Assembly: GCA_964595565.1 (NCBI GenBank)
Contig: CAZQQX010000002.1
Coordinates: 22,567 to 86,566, forward strand
DNA: 64,000 nucleotides
From: JAQVEM01 sp964595565
Lineage (GTDB): Bacteria > Actinomycetota > Humimicrobiia > Humimicrobiales > Humimicrobiaceae
Direction of reading: 5' to 3'
The first letter of the stretch is position 1. Each line of letters starts with the position of its first letter. A program made the translations under genes and the position numbers. The notes below the pieces were generated by a model. That model was given only the letters and a program-made list of their open reading frames with translations, was not told the origin of the DNA and searched no databases. Below are positions 44,829-54,866 of the stretch, piece by piece.

Positions 44829-46055
44829 CTATGATTCAAGACCAAAACCAGCGTGCAGAGCCTTTACAGCCTCTTTAATCTTGCTTTTCTTAATTACACA
44901 GGAAATCCTTATGGGGGAGGTGCTTATCATCTCAATATTTATGTCTTTTTCCGCAAGAATCTTAAACATTTTCGCTGCCACACCGGGATGTGACTGCATT
45001 CCTGCTCCCACAATAGAAACCTTTGCCACACCGGCATCCATCTCCACGCTTACATTCTTTATCTCGCCAAGAGTTTTATTTGCAAGAGCCATATCTTCAC
45101 TTTTTATGGTAAAAGAAATAGAAGCAAGGTTCTTCTCACTAACATTCTGTACAATTAAATCAACATTTATATTTTTTTCTGCTAAATTTCCAAACAATTC
45201 AGCAGCAACTCCGGGTTTATCCTCAAGACCAAAGATAGATACTTTTACTTCTCCTATATCATAAGTTACACCGGTTATTACCGGCCTTTCCATCATTTTG
45301 TCATTCCTGAAATTATCCATAACCCACGTCCCTTCACTATCATTAAAACTTGACCTTATATGCAATATCACATTGTGCTCTCTGGCAAATTCTACCGCCC
45401 TCAGGTGAATTACTTTCGCCCCTGAAGATGCAAGTTCAAGCATTTCATCATATGAAACCGAATCCAGCTTAATTGCTTCTTTTACTATATTTGGATCCGT
45501 AGAGTAAACGCCGTTAACATCAGTATAAATTTCACAGTACTTTGCTCTCATTGCTAAAGCCAGCGCAACTGCAGTTGTATCCGAACCTCCTCTACCGAGG
45601 GTTGTAATATCATTTTTAGCATTGACACCCTGGAACCCTGCCACAACTACTATTTTGCCATCTTTTAATTCCTTTAATATTCTATCAATCTTTATATTTA
45701 AAATCTTGGCATTAGAATAAAATTCATCTGTTAAAATACCTGCCTGCCCCCCGGTAAGAGAAATAGATTTGTATCCTCTTTCCTGAATTGCCATTGATAG
45801 AAGGGCACACGATACCCTCTCACCGGTTGACATTAACATATCCATTTCACGCCTGGATGGATTGCGGGTTACTTTACCTGCAATGTCAATTAACCTGTCG
45901 GTAGTATCTCCCATTGCAGAAACAACAACCACCACATTCTTACTTTCTTTTCTGGATTTTGTTACCCTGTCGGCAACTTTTCCTATCTTTCTTACATCCC
46001 CGACAGAAGTACCGCCAAATTTTAAAACTATTATATCCTTTTTGCCTCTCATCAT
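44829..46055 (-). CDS. lysC: aspartate kinase
   Basis: 408 residues. KFGGTSVGDVRKI opens the kinase domain and TLGRGGSDTTAVALA is the substrate/ATP site. The C-terminal part contains two ACT domains (from about residue 265; VSIFGLEDKPGVAAELF and VSIVGAGMQSHPGVAAKMF), the usual site of feedback inhibition. Monofunctional class. Two ATG codons in tandem are possible starts. It begins 39 bases after the PFOR gene ends. Confidence 0.97.
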   Translation of the reverse strand: MMRGKKDIIVLKFGGTSVGDVRKIGKVADRVTKSRKESKNVVVVVSAMGDTTDRLIDIAGKVTRNPSRREMDMLMSTGERVSCALLSMAIQERGYKSISLTGGQAGILTDEFYSNAKILNIKIDRILKELKDGKIVVVAGFQGVNAKNDITTLGRGGSDTTAVALALAMRAKYCEIYTDVNGVYSTDPNIVKEAIKLDSVSYDEMLELASSGAKVIHLRAVEFAREHNVILHIRSSFNDSEGTWVMDNFRNDKMMERPVITGVTYDIGEVKVSIFGLEDKPGVAAELFGNLAEKNINVDLIVQNVSEKNLASISFTIKSEDMALANKTLGEIKNVSVEMDAGVAKVSIVGAGMQSHPGVAAKMFKILAEKDINIEMISTSPIRISCVIKKSKIKEAVKALHAGFGLES

Positions 46056-46094
46056 TAGAATATATATCCTTTAATAAAACTCCTGTAAACCTGG

Positions 46095-49000
46095 CTATTC
46101 AGACCCGGTCATTGCTCTATATTTCTCGTACTTTTTCCTGGCTTCTTCTTCTGCCCTGCTAAAAAGTTCTTCAGATATATCGGGAAAAGACTTGGTAAGC
46201 GATGCATATCTCACTTCACCCATAAGGAATTCTCTAAATGATTCTTTTGGCTCCTTTGAATCAAGGATAAAAGGATTTTGCCCGCTCTTTATAAGTTCAG
46301 GGTTATATCTGTATAGATGCCAGTACCCTGAATTCACTGCCTGCTTTTCTCTGCTCTGTGTACAATCCATACCGGCATAAATACCATGGTTAATGCATGG
46401 ACAGTAGGCTATTATAAGTGAGGGCCCTTTATATCTCTCCGCTTCTACAAATGCCCGGAGCGTTTGCTTCTGACTTGCCCCCATTGCAATCTGGGCGACA
46501 TATACATAACCATAATTTATGGCCATAAGTCCAAGGTCCTTTTTCTTAACTTTTTTGCCCGAAGCAGCAAATTTTGCAACAGCTCCCAGAGGAGTTGACT
46601 TTGAAGACTGGCCTCCTGTATTTGAGTATACCTCCGTATCAAATACAAGGACATTTATATTTTCCCCTGATGCAAGCACATGGTCCAGGCCGCCATATCC
46701 TATATCATAGGCCCAGCCATCTCCACCAAAAGCCCATACTGATTTTTTAATCAAGTAGTCCCTTAGATTTAGTATTTTATCCTTTAGCTCATTAGCTTTT
46801 TTATCCTTAAAATTCTTCTCAAATAACTTTAATATTTTTCTGGTAGACTCTCTGTTTGCATCAACATCTTCTTTTCCTTCAATCCATTCAGTTAGGGCTT
46901 CTTTCACTTCGGAATCTATATCCATCTCATATAACTGCTCCATATAGTCCTCTATCCTGTTCCTCATATACTTTATAGCCAGAAACATTCCATATGCATA
47001 TTCGGCATTATCTTCAAATAGAGAATTTGCCCATGCCGGCCCTTTTCCCTCATCGTTAACCGTATAAGGAGTAGTGGGAGCAGAACCTCCCCATATAGAA
47101 GAACAACCTGTTGAGTTGGCTATAAGCATTCTATCCCCGAATAATTGGGTAACAAGTTTTGCATAAGGAGTCTCACCACACCCGGGACAGGCGCCAGAAA
47201 ACTCCAGCAATGGCTTTCTGAACTGGCTTCCTATAACCGTATCAATTTTTGCAACATCTTCTTTGACCGGAACTTTTGAAGCAAAATCCCAGTTCTCGGC
47301 CTCCTTCATCTGTGAATCAAGGGGCTTCATGATAAGTGACTTTTCTTTTGTGGGACAAACATCCACGCAGTTTCCGCATCCCGTACAATCAAGCGGGCTT
47401 ACCTGGATCCTGTAAGAATACCGGTCCATACCTTTCCCTCTTGCCTTAAGCGTCTTAAAATTATCCGGGGCATTTTTTAACTCTTTGTCGGTAAGAAGCA
47501 CAGGCCTTATACAGGCATGCGGACAGACATATGAGCACATGTTACACTGAATGCAGTTATCCTCCTGCCATTCAGGAACATTTATGGCAACACCTCTCTT
47601 CTCATAGGCTGCTGTACCCTGCGGGAATGTGCCATCTTCTGCACCTATAAAAGCACTGACCGGGATGCTATCACCTTCCTGTCTGTTCATCACTCTTAAA
47701 ATATTCTTTATAAAATCAGGCCCATCTTTCCCCTCATCTTCTTTCTTTTCTTTTGCATTTTTCCACTCATCGGGAATCTTCACTTTGCTCAGTGCTCCCA
47801 TACCTTTATCTACAGCCTGATAATTCATATTTACAATTTTTTCGCCCTTTCTTCCATACGTCTTTTTTATGGCTTCCTTTATATATTTTATTGCGTCATC
47901 TATGGGTATAACTTTTGCCAGTTTAAAGAAGACTGCCTGCATAATCATATTTATTCTGTTTCCCAGTCCAATTTCAGCAGCTATACTGGTAGCATTAATT
48001 ATATAAAAATCTATATTGTTTTGAGAAAGATATCTTTTTATATCTGCCGGTAGTTTTTTATCAAGCTCTTCTTCGCTCCATTTGCAATTCAAAACAAAAG
48101 TTCCGCCTTTTTTTAACCCTTTAAGCAGGTCATACTGTGTTACATAAGCCTGATTATGACAGGCTACAAAATCTGCGCTGGTTATAAGGTAGGTTGATCT
48201 AATGGGATATTTCCCAAATCTAAGATGGGAGACAGTAAGCCCTCCAGATTTTCTGGAGTCGTAAGCAAAATAACCCTGGGCATATAAATCAGTGTTATCC
48301 CCGATTATCTTTATGGCATCCTTATTTGCACCAACTGTGCCGTCACCACCCAGCCCCCAGAACTTGCATCTTATGGTGCCTTCCGGAGTAGTCTCAATCT
48401 CTTCTTTTACTTCAAGAGACTTATGGGTTACATCATCATTTATACCTATGGTAAATCCATTTTTAGGATTATCTGATTTTAAATTATCAAAGACAGCTTT
48501 TATCTGACCGGGAGTTGTGTCTTTTGAGCCAAGCCCATATATTCCTCCAACAATAACCGGCCTATTTTCAATATCAGAATATATGGTCTTAATATCCATA
48601 TAAAGAGGTTCGCCTATTGAACCCGGCTCTTTGGTCCTGTCCAGAACAGCAATTTTTTTAACTGTTTCCGGCACTGATTTTAAGAAAAACTCTGCAGAAA
48701 ATGGGCGGTAAAGATGTACTTTAACTACCCCTACCTTTTCTCCCATCTTATTTAAGTAATTCACAGTCTCATCTATAGTATCGGTAACAGACCCCATTGC
48801 TACAATTATATATTCCGCATCCCTGGCGCCTACATAATTAAATGGCCTGTACTCTCTCCCGGTTAGTTTGCTTATTTCTTTCATGTATCCTTCAACTATT
48901 CCGGGAACCTTTTCGTAAAACCTGTTTGATGATTCTCGTGCCTGAAAAAATATATCAGGATTCTGGGCCGTACCCCTTGTGACCGGATGTTCTGGGTTTA

Positions 49001-49619
49001 AAGCTCTCTGGCGAAACTTCTTTAAAGCATCTTCATCAAGCAGTTTCCTCAAATCTTTATAATCTATTAATTCTATCTTCTGTATCTCGTGCGAGCTCCT
49101 GAATCCGTCAAAAAAATGTAAAAATGGCACCCTTGACTTAATTGCGCTCAGGTGCGCCACTCCTCCCAGATCCATTATTTCCTGTATTGAACCCGATGCC
49201 AGCAACCCAAAACCAGTCTGTCTTACAGCCATAACATCCGAATGATCTCCGAATATAGAAAGAGCGTGTGTTGCAAGGGTACGGGCACTTACATGAAAAA
49301 CACCCGGAAGAAGTTCCCCCGATATTTTATACATATTGGGAATCATCAAAAGAAGTCCCTGTGAAGCAGTAAAAGTGGAAGTAAGGGACCCCGCTGCGAG
49401 TGAACCATGGACCGCTCCTGACGCACCTCCTTCAGATTGAAGCTCACTTACGCTAACCACATCACCAAACATATTTTTTCTTCCATGTGCGGACCATTCA
49501 TCAACATATTCTCCCATAGGAGAAGACGGCGTAATGGGATAAATAGCAGCTACTTCAGTGAACGCGTATGCCACATAAGCCGCTGCCATATTGCCGTCCA
49601 TTGATTTCATAACTTTCAT
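46095..49619 (-). CDS. nifJ: pyruvate:ferredoxin (flavodoxin) oxidoreductase, single-chain
   Basis: 1174 residues, the homodimeric PFOR with all domains fused. The start is the pyrimidine-binding domain (EVAAIYPITPSSPMGEYVDEW). Then come the gamma domain, two 4Fe-4S motifs (CIQCNMCSYVCP and CTGCGNCVDVCP, near residues 695-760) and the TPP domain (CPGCGETPYAK; GGDGWAYDIGYGGLDHVLASG; TEVYSNTGGQSSKSTP). It oxidises pyruvate to acetyl-CoA and reduces ferredoxin, a strong sign of anaerobic metabolism. AGGAG lies about 11 bases before the ATG. Confidence 0.98.
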   Translation of the reverse strand: MKVMKSMDGNMAAAYVAYAFTEVAAIYPITPSSPMGEYVDEWSAHGRKNMFGDVVSVSELQSEGGASGAVHGSLAAGSLTSTFTASQGLLLMIPNMYKISGELLPGVFHVSARTLATHALSIFGDHSDVMAVRQTGFGLLASGSIQEIMDLGGVAHLSAIKSRVPFLHFFDGFRSSHEIQKIELIDYKDLRKLLDEDALKKFRQRALNPEHPVTRGTAQNPDIFFQARESSNRFYEKVPGIVEGYMKEISKLTGREYRPFNYVGARDAEYIIVAMGSVTDTIDETVNYLNKMGEKVGVVKVHLYRPFSAEFFLKSVPETVKKIAVLDRTKEPGSIGEPLYMDIKTIYSDIENRPVIVGGIYGLGSKDTTPGQIKAVFDNLKSDNPKNGFTIGINDDVTHKSLEVKEEIETTPEGTIRCKFWGLGGDGTVGANKDAIKIIGDNTDLYAQGYFAYDSRKSGGLTVSHLRFGKYPIRSTYLITSADFVACHNQAYVTQYDLLKGLKKGGTFVLNCKWSEEELDKKLPADIKRYLSQNNIDFYIINATSIAAEIGLGNRINMIMQAVFFKLAKVIPIDDAIKYIKEAIKKTYGRKGEKIVNMNYQAVDKGMGALSKVKIPDEWKNAKEKKEDEGKDGPDFIKNILRVMNRQEGDSIPVSAFIGAEDGTFPQGTAAYEKRGVAINVPEWQEDNCIQCNMCSYVCPHACIRPVLLTDKELKNAPDNFKTLKARGKGMDRYSYRIQVSPLDCTGCGNCVDVCPTKEKSLIMKPLDSQMKEAENWDFASKVPVKEDVAKIDTVIGSQFRKPLLEFSGACPGCGETPYAKLVTQLFGDRMLIANSTGCSSIWGGSAPTTPYTVNDEGKGPAWANSLFEDNAEYAYGMFLAIKYMRNRIEDYMEQLYEMDIDSEVKEALTEWIEGKEDVDANRESTRKILKLFEKNFKDKKANELKDKILNLRDYLIKKSVWAFGGDGWAYDIGYGGLDHVLASGENINVLVFDTEVYSNTGGQSSKSTPLGAVAKFAASGKKVKKKDLGLMAINYGYVYVAQIAMGASQKQTLRAFVEAERYKGPSLIIAYCPCINHGIYAGMDCTQSREKQAVNSGYWHLYRYNPELIKSGQNPFILDSKEPKESFREFLMGEVRYASLTKSFPDISEELFSRAEEEARKKYEKYRAMTGSE

Positions 49620-49673
49620 AATTAATCTACTCCTTTATATGTAAATTCTATATATCAGAATTATAAATTAAAA

Positions 49674-49696
49674 TTACGTTCATAATTCAGACGTAA
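49674..49696. repeat. short inverted repeat upstream of the PFOR gene
   Basis: TTACGT and ACGTAA, exact complements, lie 11 bases apart about 55 bases before the PFOR start codon. The spacing suits a dimeric regulator. It does not match the Rex site TTGTGAA-N6-TTCACAA. Chance cannot be excluded. Confidence 0.3.
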
Positions 49697-49819
49697 ACTG
49701 CAGAGATTCCGAACTTAGCATAATTTAAAACAAAAACAAAAATCATTGAATTATAGCATATTTAATTTACTTTTTTAACAAATTCAGATTTATATTTTTA
49801 AGATAATATCCCCGGGGAG

Positions 49820-50419
49820 CTAGAGTTCTCTTCTATCTGCTATTGCCCTTCCTATAGTCACTTCATCGGCATATTCCAGATTTCCACCAACCGGAAGACC
49901 GCTTGCCAGCCTGGTGACCTTAACCCCAAGGGGCATTAATATTTTTTTTAAGTATGCAGCGGTACTCTCCCCCTCAATGGTAGGATTTAATGCCATCATT
50001 ACCTCTTCAACACCATAAGATTTTACCCGCTCCAGCAAACCGGGTATCCTTATTTCCTCGGGTCCTATATTTTCTATCGGAGATAAAAGACCGCCAAGAA
50101 TATGGTATAGGCCCCTGTATTCACCTGTTTTTTCAATGATATCCACATCACTTGCTTCCTCTACTATACAGATTTTTTTTCTGTCTCTGGATTCATCCCT
50201 GCAAATGTGGCATACATCCTCCTCGCTCAGGCCGTAGCACTGACTGCATAATCTTACTTTCTCCTTCATTTCAATTATGCTCCGGGATAATTTTAAGATA
50301 TCGCTGTGAGGAATCTTTAGCAAGAAAAATACAATTCTCCTGGCAGATTTTGGCCCTATCCCGGGGAGCTTTTTAAACTCATTTATTAAATTTTCAAAAC
50401 TTTTTATGTATAAAGACAT
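49820..50419 (-). CDS. recR: recombination protein RecR
   Basis: 199 residues. The helix-hairpin-helix part is LPGIGPKSARRI, the zinc finger uses Cys58, 61, 70 and 73, and the Toprim domain carries MMALNPTIEGESTA. RecR clamps DNA with RecO/RecF at gaps. It follows ybaB in the conserved dnaX-ybaB-recR order, here with a 112-base gap. Confidence 0.97.
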   Translation of the reverse strand: MSLYIKSFENLINEFKKLPGIGPKSARRIVFFLLKIPHSDILKLSRSIIEMKEKVRLCSQCYGLSEEDVCHICRDESRDRKKICIVEEASDVDIIEKTGEYRGLYHILGGLLSPIENIGPEEIRIPGLLERVKSYGVEEVMMALNPTIEGESTAAYLKKILMPLGVKVTRLASGLPVGGNLEYADEVTIGRAIADRREL

Positions 50420-50531
50420 ATATAAACAATTTATAACTTAATTTATTTTATAATACATTTAATCCACGTTTTTTTTATAACTTAAATAAAAGTGATCCAG
50501 TGTCATAAAACCCTGAAAACACAAACTGTAT

Positions 50532-50846
50532 TTAAAACAAACCGGGTATACTCATTCCACCGGTAAGCTCTGACATTTTATTTTTTGCTTCTTTCTTTGA
50601 TTGCCTTATAGCATCATTTATGGCAACCATAATTATATCTTCAATCATTTCAATATCATCCAGGTCAATCATTTCCCGGTTAATTTTTACTTCAATAATT
50701 TCCTGCTCACCATTTACTTTCACCCATACCGCTCCCCCTCCAGCAGAGGCTTTGAACTCCATCTCTTTTAATTCTTTTTGTATTTCCATCAATTTTTGCT
50801 GCATAATCTTTGCCTGTTTCATCATATTTCCGTAGTTAAAACTCAA
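50532..50846 (-). CDS. YbaB/EbfC nucleoid-associated protein
   Basis: 104 residues. MKQAKIMQQKLMEIQKEL forms the N-terminal helix and ASAGGGAVWVKVNGEQEI the conserved core; it ends in GGMSIPGLF. It binds DNA as a dimer. The start is TTG with AGGAG at good spacing, three bases after dnaX. Confidence 0.94.
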   Translation of the reverse strand: MSFNYGNMMKQAKIMQQKLMEIQKELKEMEFKASAGGGAVWVKVNGEQEIIEVKINREMIDLDDIEMIEDIIMVAINDAIRQSKKEAKNKMSELTGGMSIPGLF

Positions 50847-50849
50847 TTT

Positions 50850-52709
50850 CTACTCCTTTATATTAAATTTTTTTTCAAAATAACTGATTACATCTTCCCC
50901 TCCCCTGCTGTTGCAGCCTTCTTTATTTTTTAGATTCCTCTCATCCCCGGCTCTACCGCTTATTATTTCATCCTTCTTTATTACCGCGGACTTATTTTCT
51001 TTATCTGACTTAACATTATCGCCGATACTATCCTTTTCCTCTTTTCCCATAATCTCAAACTTAACTCCGTAATTCCTTCCCGTAACCTCTCTGATTACAT
51101 CTGATATTAACCCGGCATTACTGCTCTTATTTAAATGGTCTCTATGCCAGCCTTTCTTTATACCGAGACTAAAATACAATATACCGCCTTCCAATCTATC
51201 GGGCTGCGCCTCTACAAACATAGCATAAACAGAAATTTTTTTTCTTTTTAAAGCCAGGGAAATTTTCTCCAGATTACTGCGTATTAGTAAAAATTCATCA
51301 TTTCCCCCGTCATCCTCTTTTCTGGTAGAATTATCTTTTGCTGCTTCCTTTATATCTTGTTTCTCTATATTCTTCTTGCTGCCGGCTTTATATTTCCCGT
51401 GGGTTTCAACTTCATCAACCATTCTGTCAATTTCATCAGTATTAATAATATCAAAATCATCTTCCTGGTTACTGTACCCGTTAGCGGTAGATTCCCTGCC
51501 AGACATATAGGACTTTTCTGCATTTTTTCTTTCTAAATTGATTTTATTAATTTCCTTCCTTAATGATTCCAGATGAGCTTTTATAAGCGCCGTTTCTTTT
51601 TCTATCTCCTGTTTATCGGAAGCAATAAAATTTAGCGCCTTTATTACCGATGCTTTAAAAAATACCCTGGAATCCTCACCCCATTTAATCTGTCTGAGTA
51701 AATCCGTAAAAATTTCCATGTAGAACTCTATTTCTTTCTTCTGCAGTTCCCCCGACTGTTTCAGATATTTTTCTTTATAATCTTCACTTATGTTCACCAG
51801 TTCAAAAGGGTTGGAATAATTTTTTATAACATATAAATCATACAGATAATCCAGAAACTCCGACACAAATATCTTAAGGTTATGACTGCTTTCTAGAATC
51901 TCTGCTGTTAGAGAAAGCCCTTCAGCCAGATTTTTACTGATTAAAACATCGGTAAATTTAAATAATAAATCCAGATCCGTAATCCCCAGAAGTGATATAA
52001 CATCCTTAACTTCTATTTTATTCTCACCAAACGATGCTAATTGTTCCAGTATCCCATCAGCATCCCTCAGGCTTCCATCCGCATATTTTGAAATCAAGTC
52101 TATAGCTGATTTGCTTATGGATATTTTTTCACTCCCGGCGATATTCTGTAACCTCTCCTTTATTTTATCCATAGGGATGGGCAGGAAATCAAACCTCTGG
52201 CATCTTGACAATATGGTTGGAATAACTTTATTCGGCTCGGTGGTCGCCAGTATAAATACTACATGCTCGGGAGGTTCCTCCAGAACTTTAAGAAGCGCAT
52301 TAAAAGCTTCGGTGGTAAGCATGTGAACCTCATCGATGATGTACACTTTCTTCCTGAGTACATTGGGCAGGTACTTCACCTTTTCTCTCAGTTCCCTTAT
52401 TTCATTTATACCCCTGTTTGATGCCGCGTCTATTTCTACCACATCCACACTGGTACCATTAGATATGCTTACGCAATTCTCACATTTATTACATGGGTCC
52501 GGCGTTACACCCTTTACGCAATTGAGTGCTTTCGCCAGTATTCTTGCGGTTGAAGTTTTACCCGTGCCTCTTGGACCACAAAATATGTAACTATGTGATA
52601 ACCGATTATGCAATATAGCATTTTTAAGAGTCTTTATATTATAATCCTGTCCGATTATCTCATCAAAACTCCGGGGTCTCCATTTTCTATAAAATGAAAT
52701 ATAATTCAT
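50850..52709 (-). CDS. dnaX: DNA polymerase III subunit gamma/tau
   Basis: 619 residues. Walker A GPRGTGKTS (45-53), zinc-binding Cys64, 73, 76 and 79, DEVHML, and LATTEPNKVIPTILSRCQRF (sensor 1, SRC). Domain III ends near 370; a charged, low-complexity linker follows (380-480), then a C-terminal domain. It is the clamp-loader motor. The ATG is not preceded by a clear ribosome site. The SRP RNA gene lies just upstream, as in Bacillus. Confidence 0.97.
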   Translation of the reverse strand: MNYISFYRKWRPRSFDEIIGQDYNIKTLKNAILHNRLSHSYIFCGPRGTGKTSTARILAKALNCVKGVTPDPCNKCENCVSISNGTSVDVVEIDAASNRGINEIRELREKVKYLPNVLRKKVYIIDEVHMLTTEAFNALLKVLEEPPEHVVFILATTEPNKVIPTILSRCQRFDFLPIPMDKIKERLQNIAGSEKISISKSAIDLISKYADGSLRDADGILEQLASFGENKIEVKDVISLLGITDLDLLFKFTDVLISKNLAEGLSLTAEILESSHNLKIFVSEFLDYLYDLYVIKNYSNPFELVNISEDYKEKYLKQSGELQKKEIEFYMEIFTDLLRQIKWGEDSRVFFKASVIKALNFIASDKQEIEKETALIKAHLESLRKEINKINLERKNAEKSYMSGRESTANGYSNQEDDFDIINTDEIDRMVDEVETHGKYKAGSKKNIEKQDIKEAAKDNSTRKEDDGGNDEFLLIRSNLEKISLALKRKKISVYAMFVEAQPDRLEGGILYFSLGIKKGWHRDHLNKSSNAGLISDVIREVTGRNYGVKFEIMGKEEKDSIGDNVKSDKENKSAVIKKDEIISGRAGDERNLKNKEGCNSRGGEDVISYFEKKFNIKE

Positions 52710-52782
52710 GCTAAAACATACTAAAAAATTTATTTTTATAAATCATAAATGACCGTGCACCGGATTTCGATTTAAAATAACA

Positions 52783-53020
52783 GGTGCTCACCACACAGTT
52801 AGCTCCGGTCAGGTTTCCTTATGGCACCCGGAGAATGTTACTTACCGCTGCTTCCTCTCGGACCTGACGGGGTTTGTAACCCTCCGCCGCATAAGACCCG
52901 GCTTTCAACACCACTTTTATAGCAGCTAAACCTCACTACAATAAACCTCATATCCGGTAATCAGTCTCACTATAGCGGATTGTGAGTTACAGGGCACCGC
53001 TGGCTCCCCACCTAGCACGG
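52783..53020 (-). ncRNA. ffs: signal recognition particle RNA, large type with Alu domain
   Basis: Minus-strand transcript of about 238 bases. The 5' part GTGCTAGGTGGGGAGC with GGTGCCCTGTAAC is the Alu-domain signature; the S-domain helix 8 reads GTCAGGTCCGAGAGGAAGC with GCAGCGGTAAG; the 3' end AGCAC pairs with the 5' GTGCT. Small 4.5S forms lack the Alu part. The RNA pairs with Ffh to target membrane proteins. End points are estimated from the closing stem. Confidence 0.92.
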
Positions 53021-53028
53021 TCAAATTG

Positions 53029-53034
53029 ATTATA
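53029..53034 (-). promoter_or_regulatory. -10 box of the SRP RNA gene
   Basis: TATAAT on the minus strand ends about nine bases before the RNA 5' end, the correct distance. The -35 region is poor (TTTAAT). Confidence 0.55.
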
Positions 53035-53126
53035 TAAAATTAATTAAAAAAATTAAACCGGCTATATTTGAGCTTCCAGCTATTAAATCAAATTTTTATT
53101 TAATAAAACTTACCTATTTAAACTAC

Positions 53127-54290
53127 TTATTTTGCCAAGTTCAGTATTTTAACCACATCAACTTTATCCAGCCTGACAAAATTTCCTACTGGCCCATTCT
53201 TAGTACATTTCCTGGCCATCTCTTCAAACCTGTCATACGGGATATCTGCTTCTTTAAAAGTGATTGGCATACCGATTTCCTTAAAGAAACTGGCTAATTT
53301 CTCTATTCCTTCCATAGCTGTTTTTTCAGGGTTAAAGAAATCAAACTCCATGCCCCATACTCTCACCGCAAACCGGGCAAACCTGCTTATATCCTTCTTA
53401 TACACATATTTCATCCATGCCGGAAAAATAATAGCCAGACCCGCACCATGGGCAATATCATAGATAGCACTTATTTCATGCTCAATTTTATGAGAAGCCC
53501 AGTCACCAATTCTACCGGTACTCAGTAAATTATTATGGGCAATTGACCCCGCCCACATTATCTCAGCCCGGGCAGCGTAATTTTCGGGCTCTTTTAACAC
53601 TACAGGGATGTTATTTATAATTGTCTTCAGTACTGCTTCACACATTCTATCAGTAAGCTCGACATCCTTTACCATGGTAAAATATCTTTCCATTATATGG
53701 GCTATCATATCTGTAACCCCGCATACAGTCTGATACAGGGGCAGGGTAAAAGTGATTTCGGGATTCAGTATAGCAAATTCCGGTCTGGACAATTCACTGT
53801 CAAAACCCTTTTTATACCATCCATCTTCATTGGTAATTACGGTACTTATGCTGGATTCACTACCAGCAGCAGGAATGGTGAGTACCACGCCAACAGGAAC
53901 TTTTTTCTTTAATTCTGCCTTACCCGTAAAAAAGTCCCACACATCTCCTTCATAATATACACCGGCTGCTATTGCTTTGGCCGTATCAATCACGCTTCCG
54001 CCACCCACTGCAATTATAATATCGGCTTTTTCTTTCCGGCATAAATCAATTCCTTTTTTAACCAGTGACAACCGTGGATTGGGCTGTACGCCTCCGAGCT
54101 CAATTACCTCCAATCCTGCTTCTTTTAAGGATTTTAAAACTCTGTCATACAGTCCGTATTTCTTAATGCTTCCGCTACCATAAATTAACAATGCCCTGTT
54201 TCCATACCTTGCTGCTTTCTTTCCAACCTTAGTTTCAGTATCCTTTCCAAAAATTATTTTTGTAGCATTTCTGTAGGTAAAATTATCCAT
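53127..54290 (-). CDS. iron-containing alcohol dehydrogenase (butanol dehydrogenase type)
   Basis: 387 residues. The NAD(P) motif VGGGSVIDTAKA lies at about 95-106. The metal-site part has GVTDMIAHIMERYF, HKIEHEISA and IAHGAGLAIIFPAWM. It is nearest to the YqhD/BdhA group, which reduces aldehydes using NADPH. The substrate is unknown; it fits fermentation alongside PFOR. Single gene, preceded by about 200 AT-rich bases. Confidence 0.93.
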   Translation of the reverse strand: MDNFTYRNATKIIFGKDTETKVGKKAARYGNRALLIYGSGSIKKYGLYDRVLKSLKEAGLEVIELGGVQPNPRLSLVKKGIDLCRKEKADIIIAVGGGSVIDTAKAIAAGVYYEGDVWDFFTGKAELKKKVPVGVVLTIPAAGSESSISTVITNEDGWYKKGFDSELSRPEFAILNPEITFTLPLYQTVCGVTDMIAHIMERYFTMVKDVELTDRMCEAVLKTIINNIPVVLKEPENYAARAEIMWAGSIAHNNLLSTGRIGDWASHKIEHEISAIYDIAHGAGLAIIFPAWMKYVYKKDISRFARFAVRVWGMEFDFFNPEKTAMEGIEKLASFFKEIGMPITFKEADIPYDRFEEMARKCTKNGPVGNFVRLDKVDVVKILNLAK

Positions 54291-54489
54291 CTATCCTCCC
54301 TGTTTTTTACTTTTCATTAAATTCCGTAAATAAAATAAAACATAACAATTAATTTAATAAATTTGACCGGTTCATCAGGATATAAGATTAATTATAACCC
54401 ATACACTAAAAAATATTTGAATTATTTTTAAATGCATTCTTATGAATATTAGAATTCTTCTAGCAGAATTAAAAAGATAAGGATAAAAA

Positions 54490-54801
54490 ATGAAAAAGAA
54501 AAAATGGTTAATTCTGGTTAATTCAATAATATTTCTGCTCCTCTTAGGCATTATGATTTTTGGCATTATTATTGTCAGTAAAAACATAGAACCTCTTACT
54601 GACTTAACTAATCTTTCAGACAGTATATGCAACCTGGAACCCCGGAAGGTATCTATAGAAGGAGTAAAAATTTATACCCGGCCCGTTGATTCAACCTGTG
54701 GAATCGCAACAATAAGTACTGTAATTACGGGAATTGACCTTGAAAGAAACAGGGTTAACAATAGAATCAAACATCCAATAAGAACTTATAGCCCTGTCTA
54801 A
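54490..54801 (+). CDS. short membrane-anchored protein, possibly truncated C39-like peptidase
   Basis: 103 residues. A basic start and one membrane helix (about 6-29) are followed by a 60-residue outer part. VDSTCGIATISTVITGI resembles the cysteine-bearing helix that begins the catalytic domain of C39-like peptidases (TCGxAxxxxV), but the chain ends about 25 residues later, with no His or Asp part. No continuation was seen in the other frames just downstream. AAGGAT precedes the ATG. It may be a remnant or a genuine small protein. Confidence 0.5.
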   Translation: MKKKKWLILVNSIIFLLLLGIMIFGIIIVSKNIEPLTDLTNLSDSICNLEPRKVSIEGVKIYTRPVDSTCGIATISTVITGIDLERNRVNNRIKHPIRTYSPV

Positions 54802-54866
54802 TTCAGTAATGGTTGACTGACATTAATGATTAAAATACGAAAATAATAATGTAAAGGAAGCAAAAG

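Noticed and set aside
49674..49696. Rex redox-repressor site before PFOR
   Set aside because: The half-sites are TTACGT/ACGTAA with an 11-base gap, unlike the Rex consensus.
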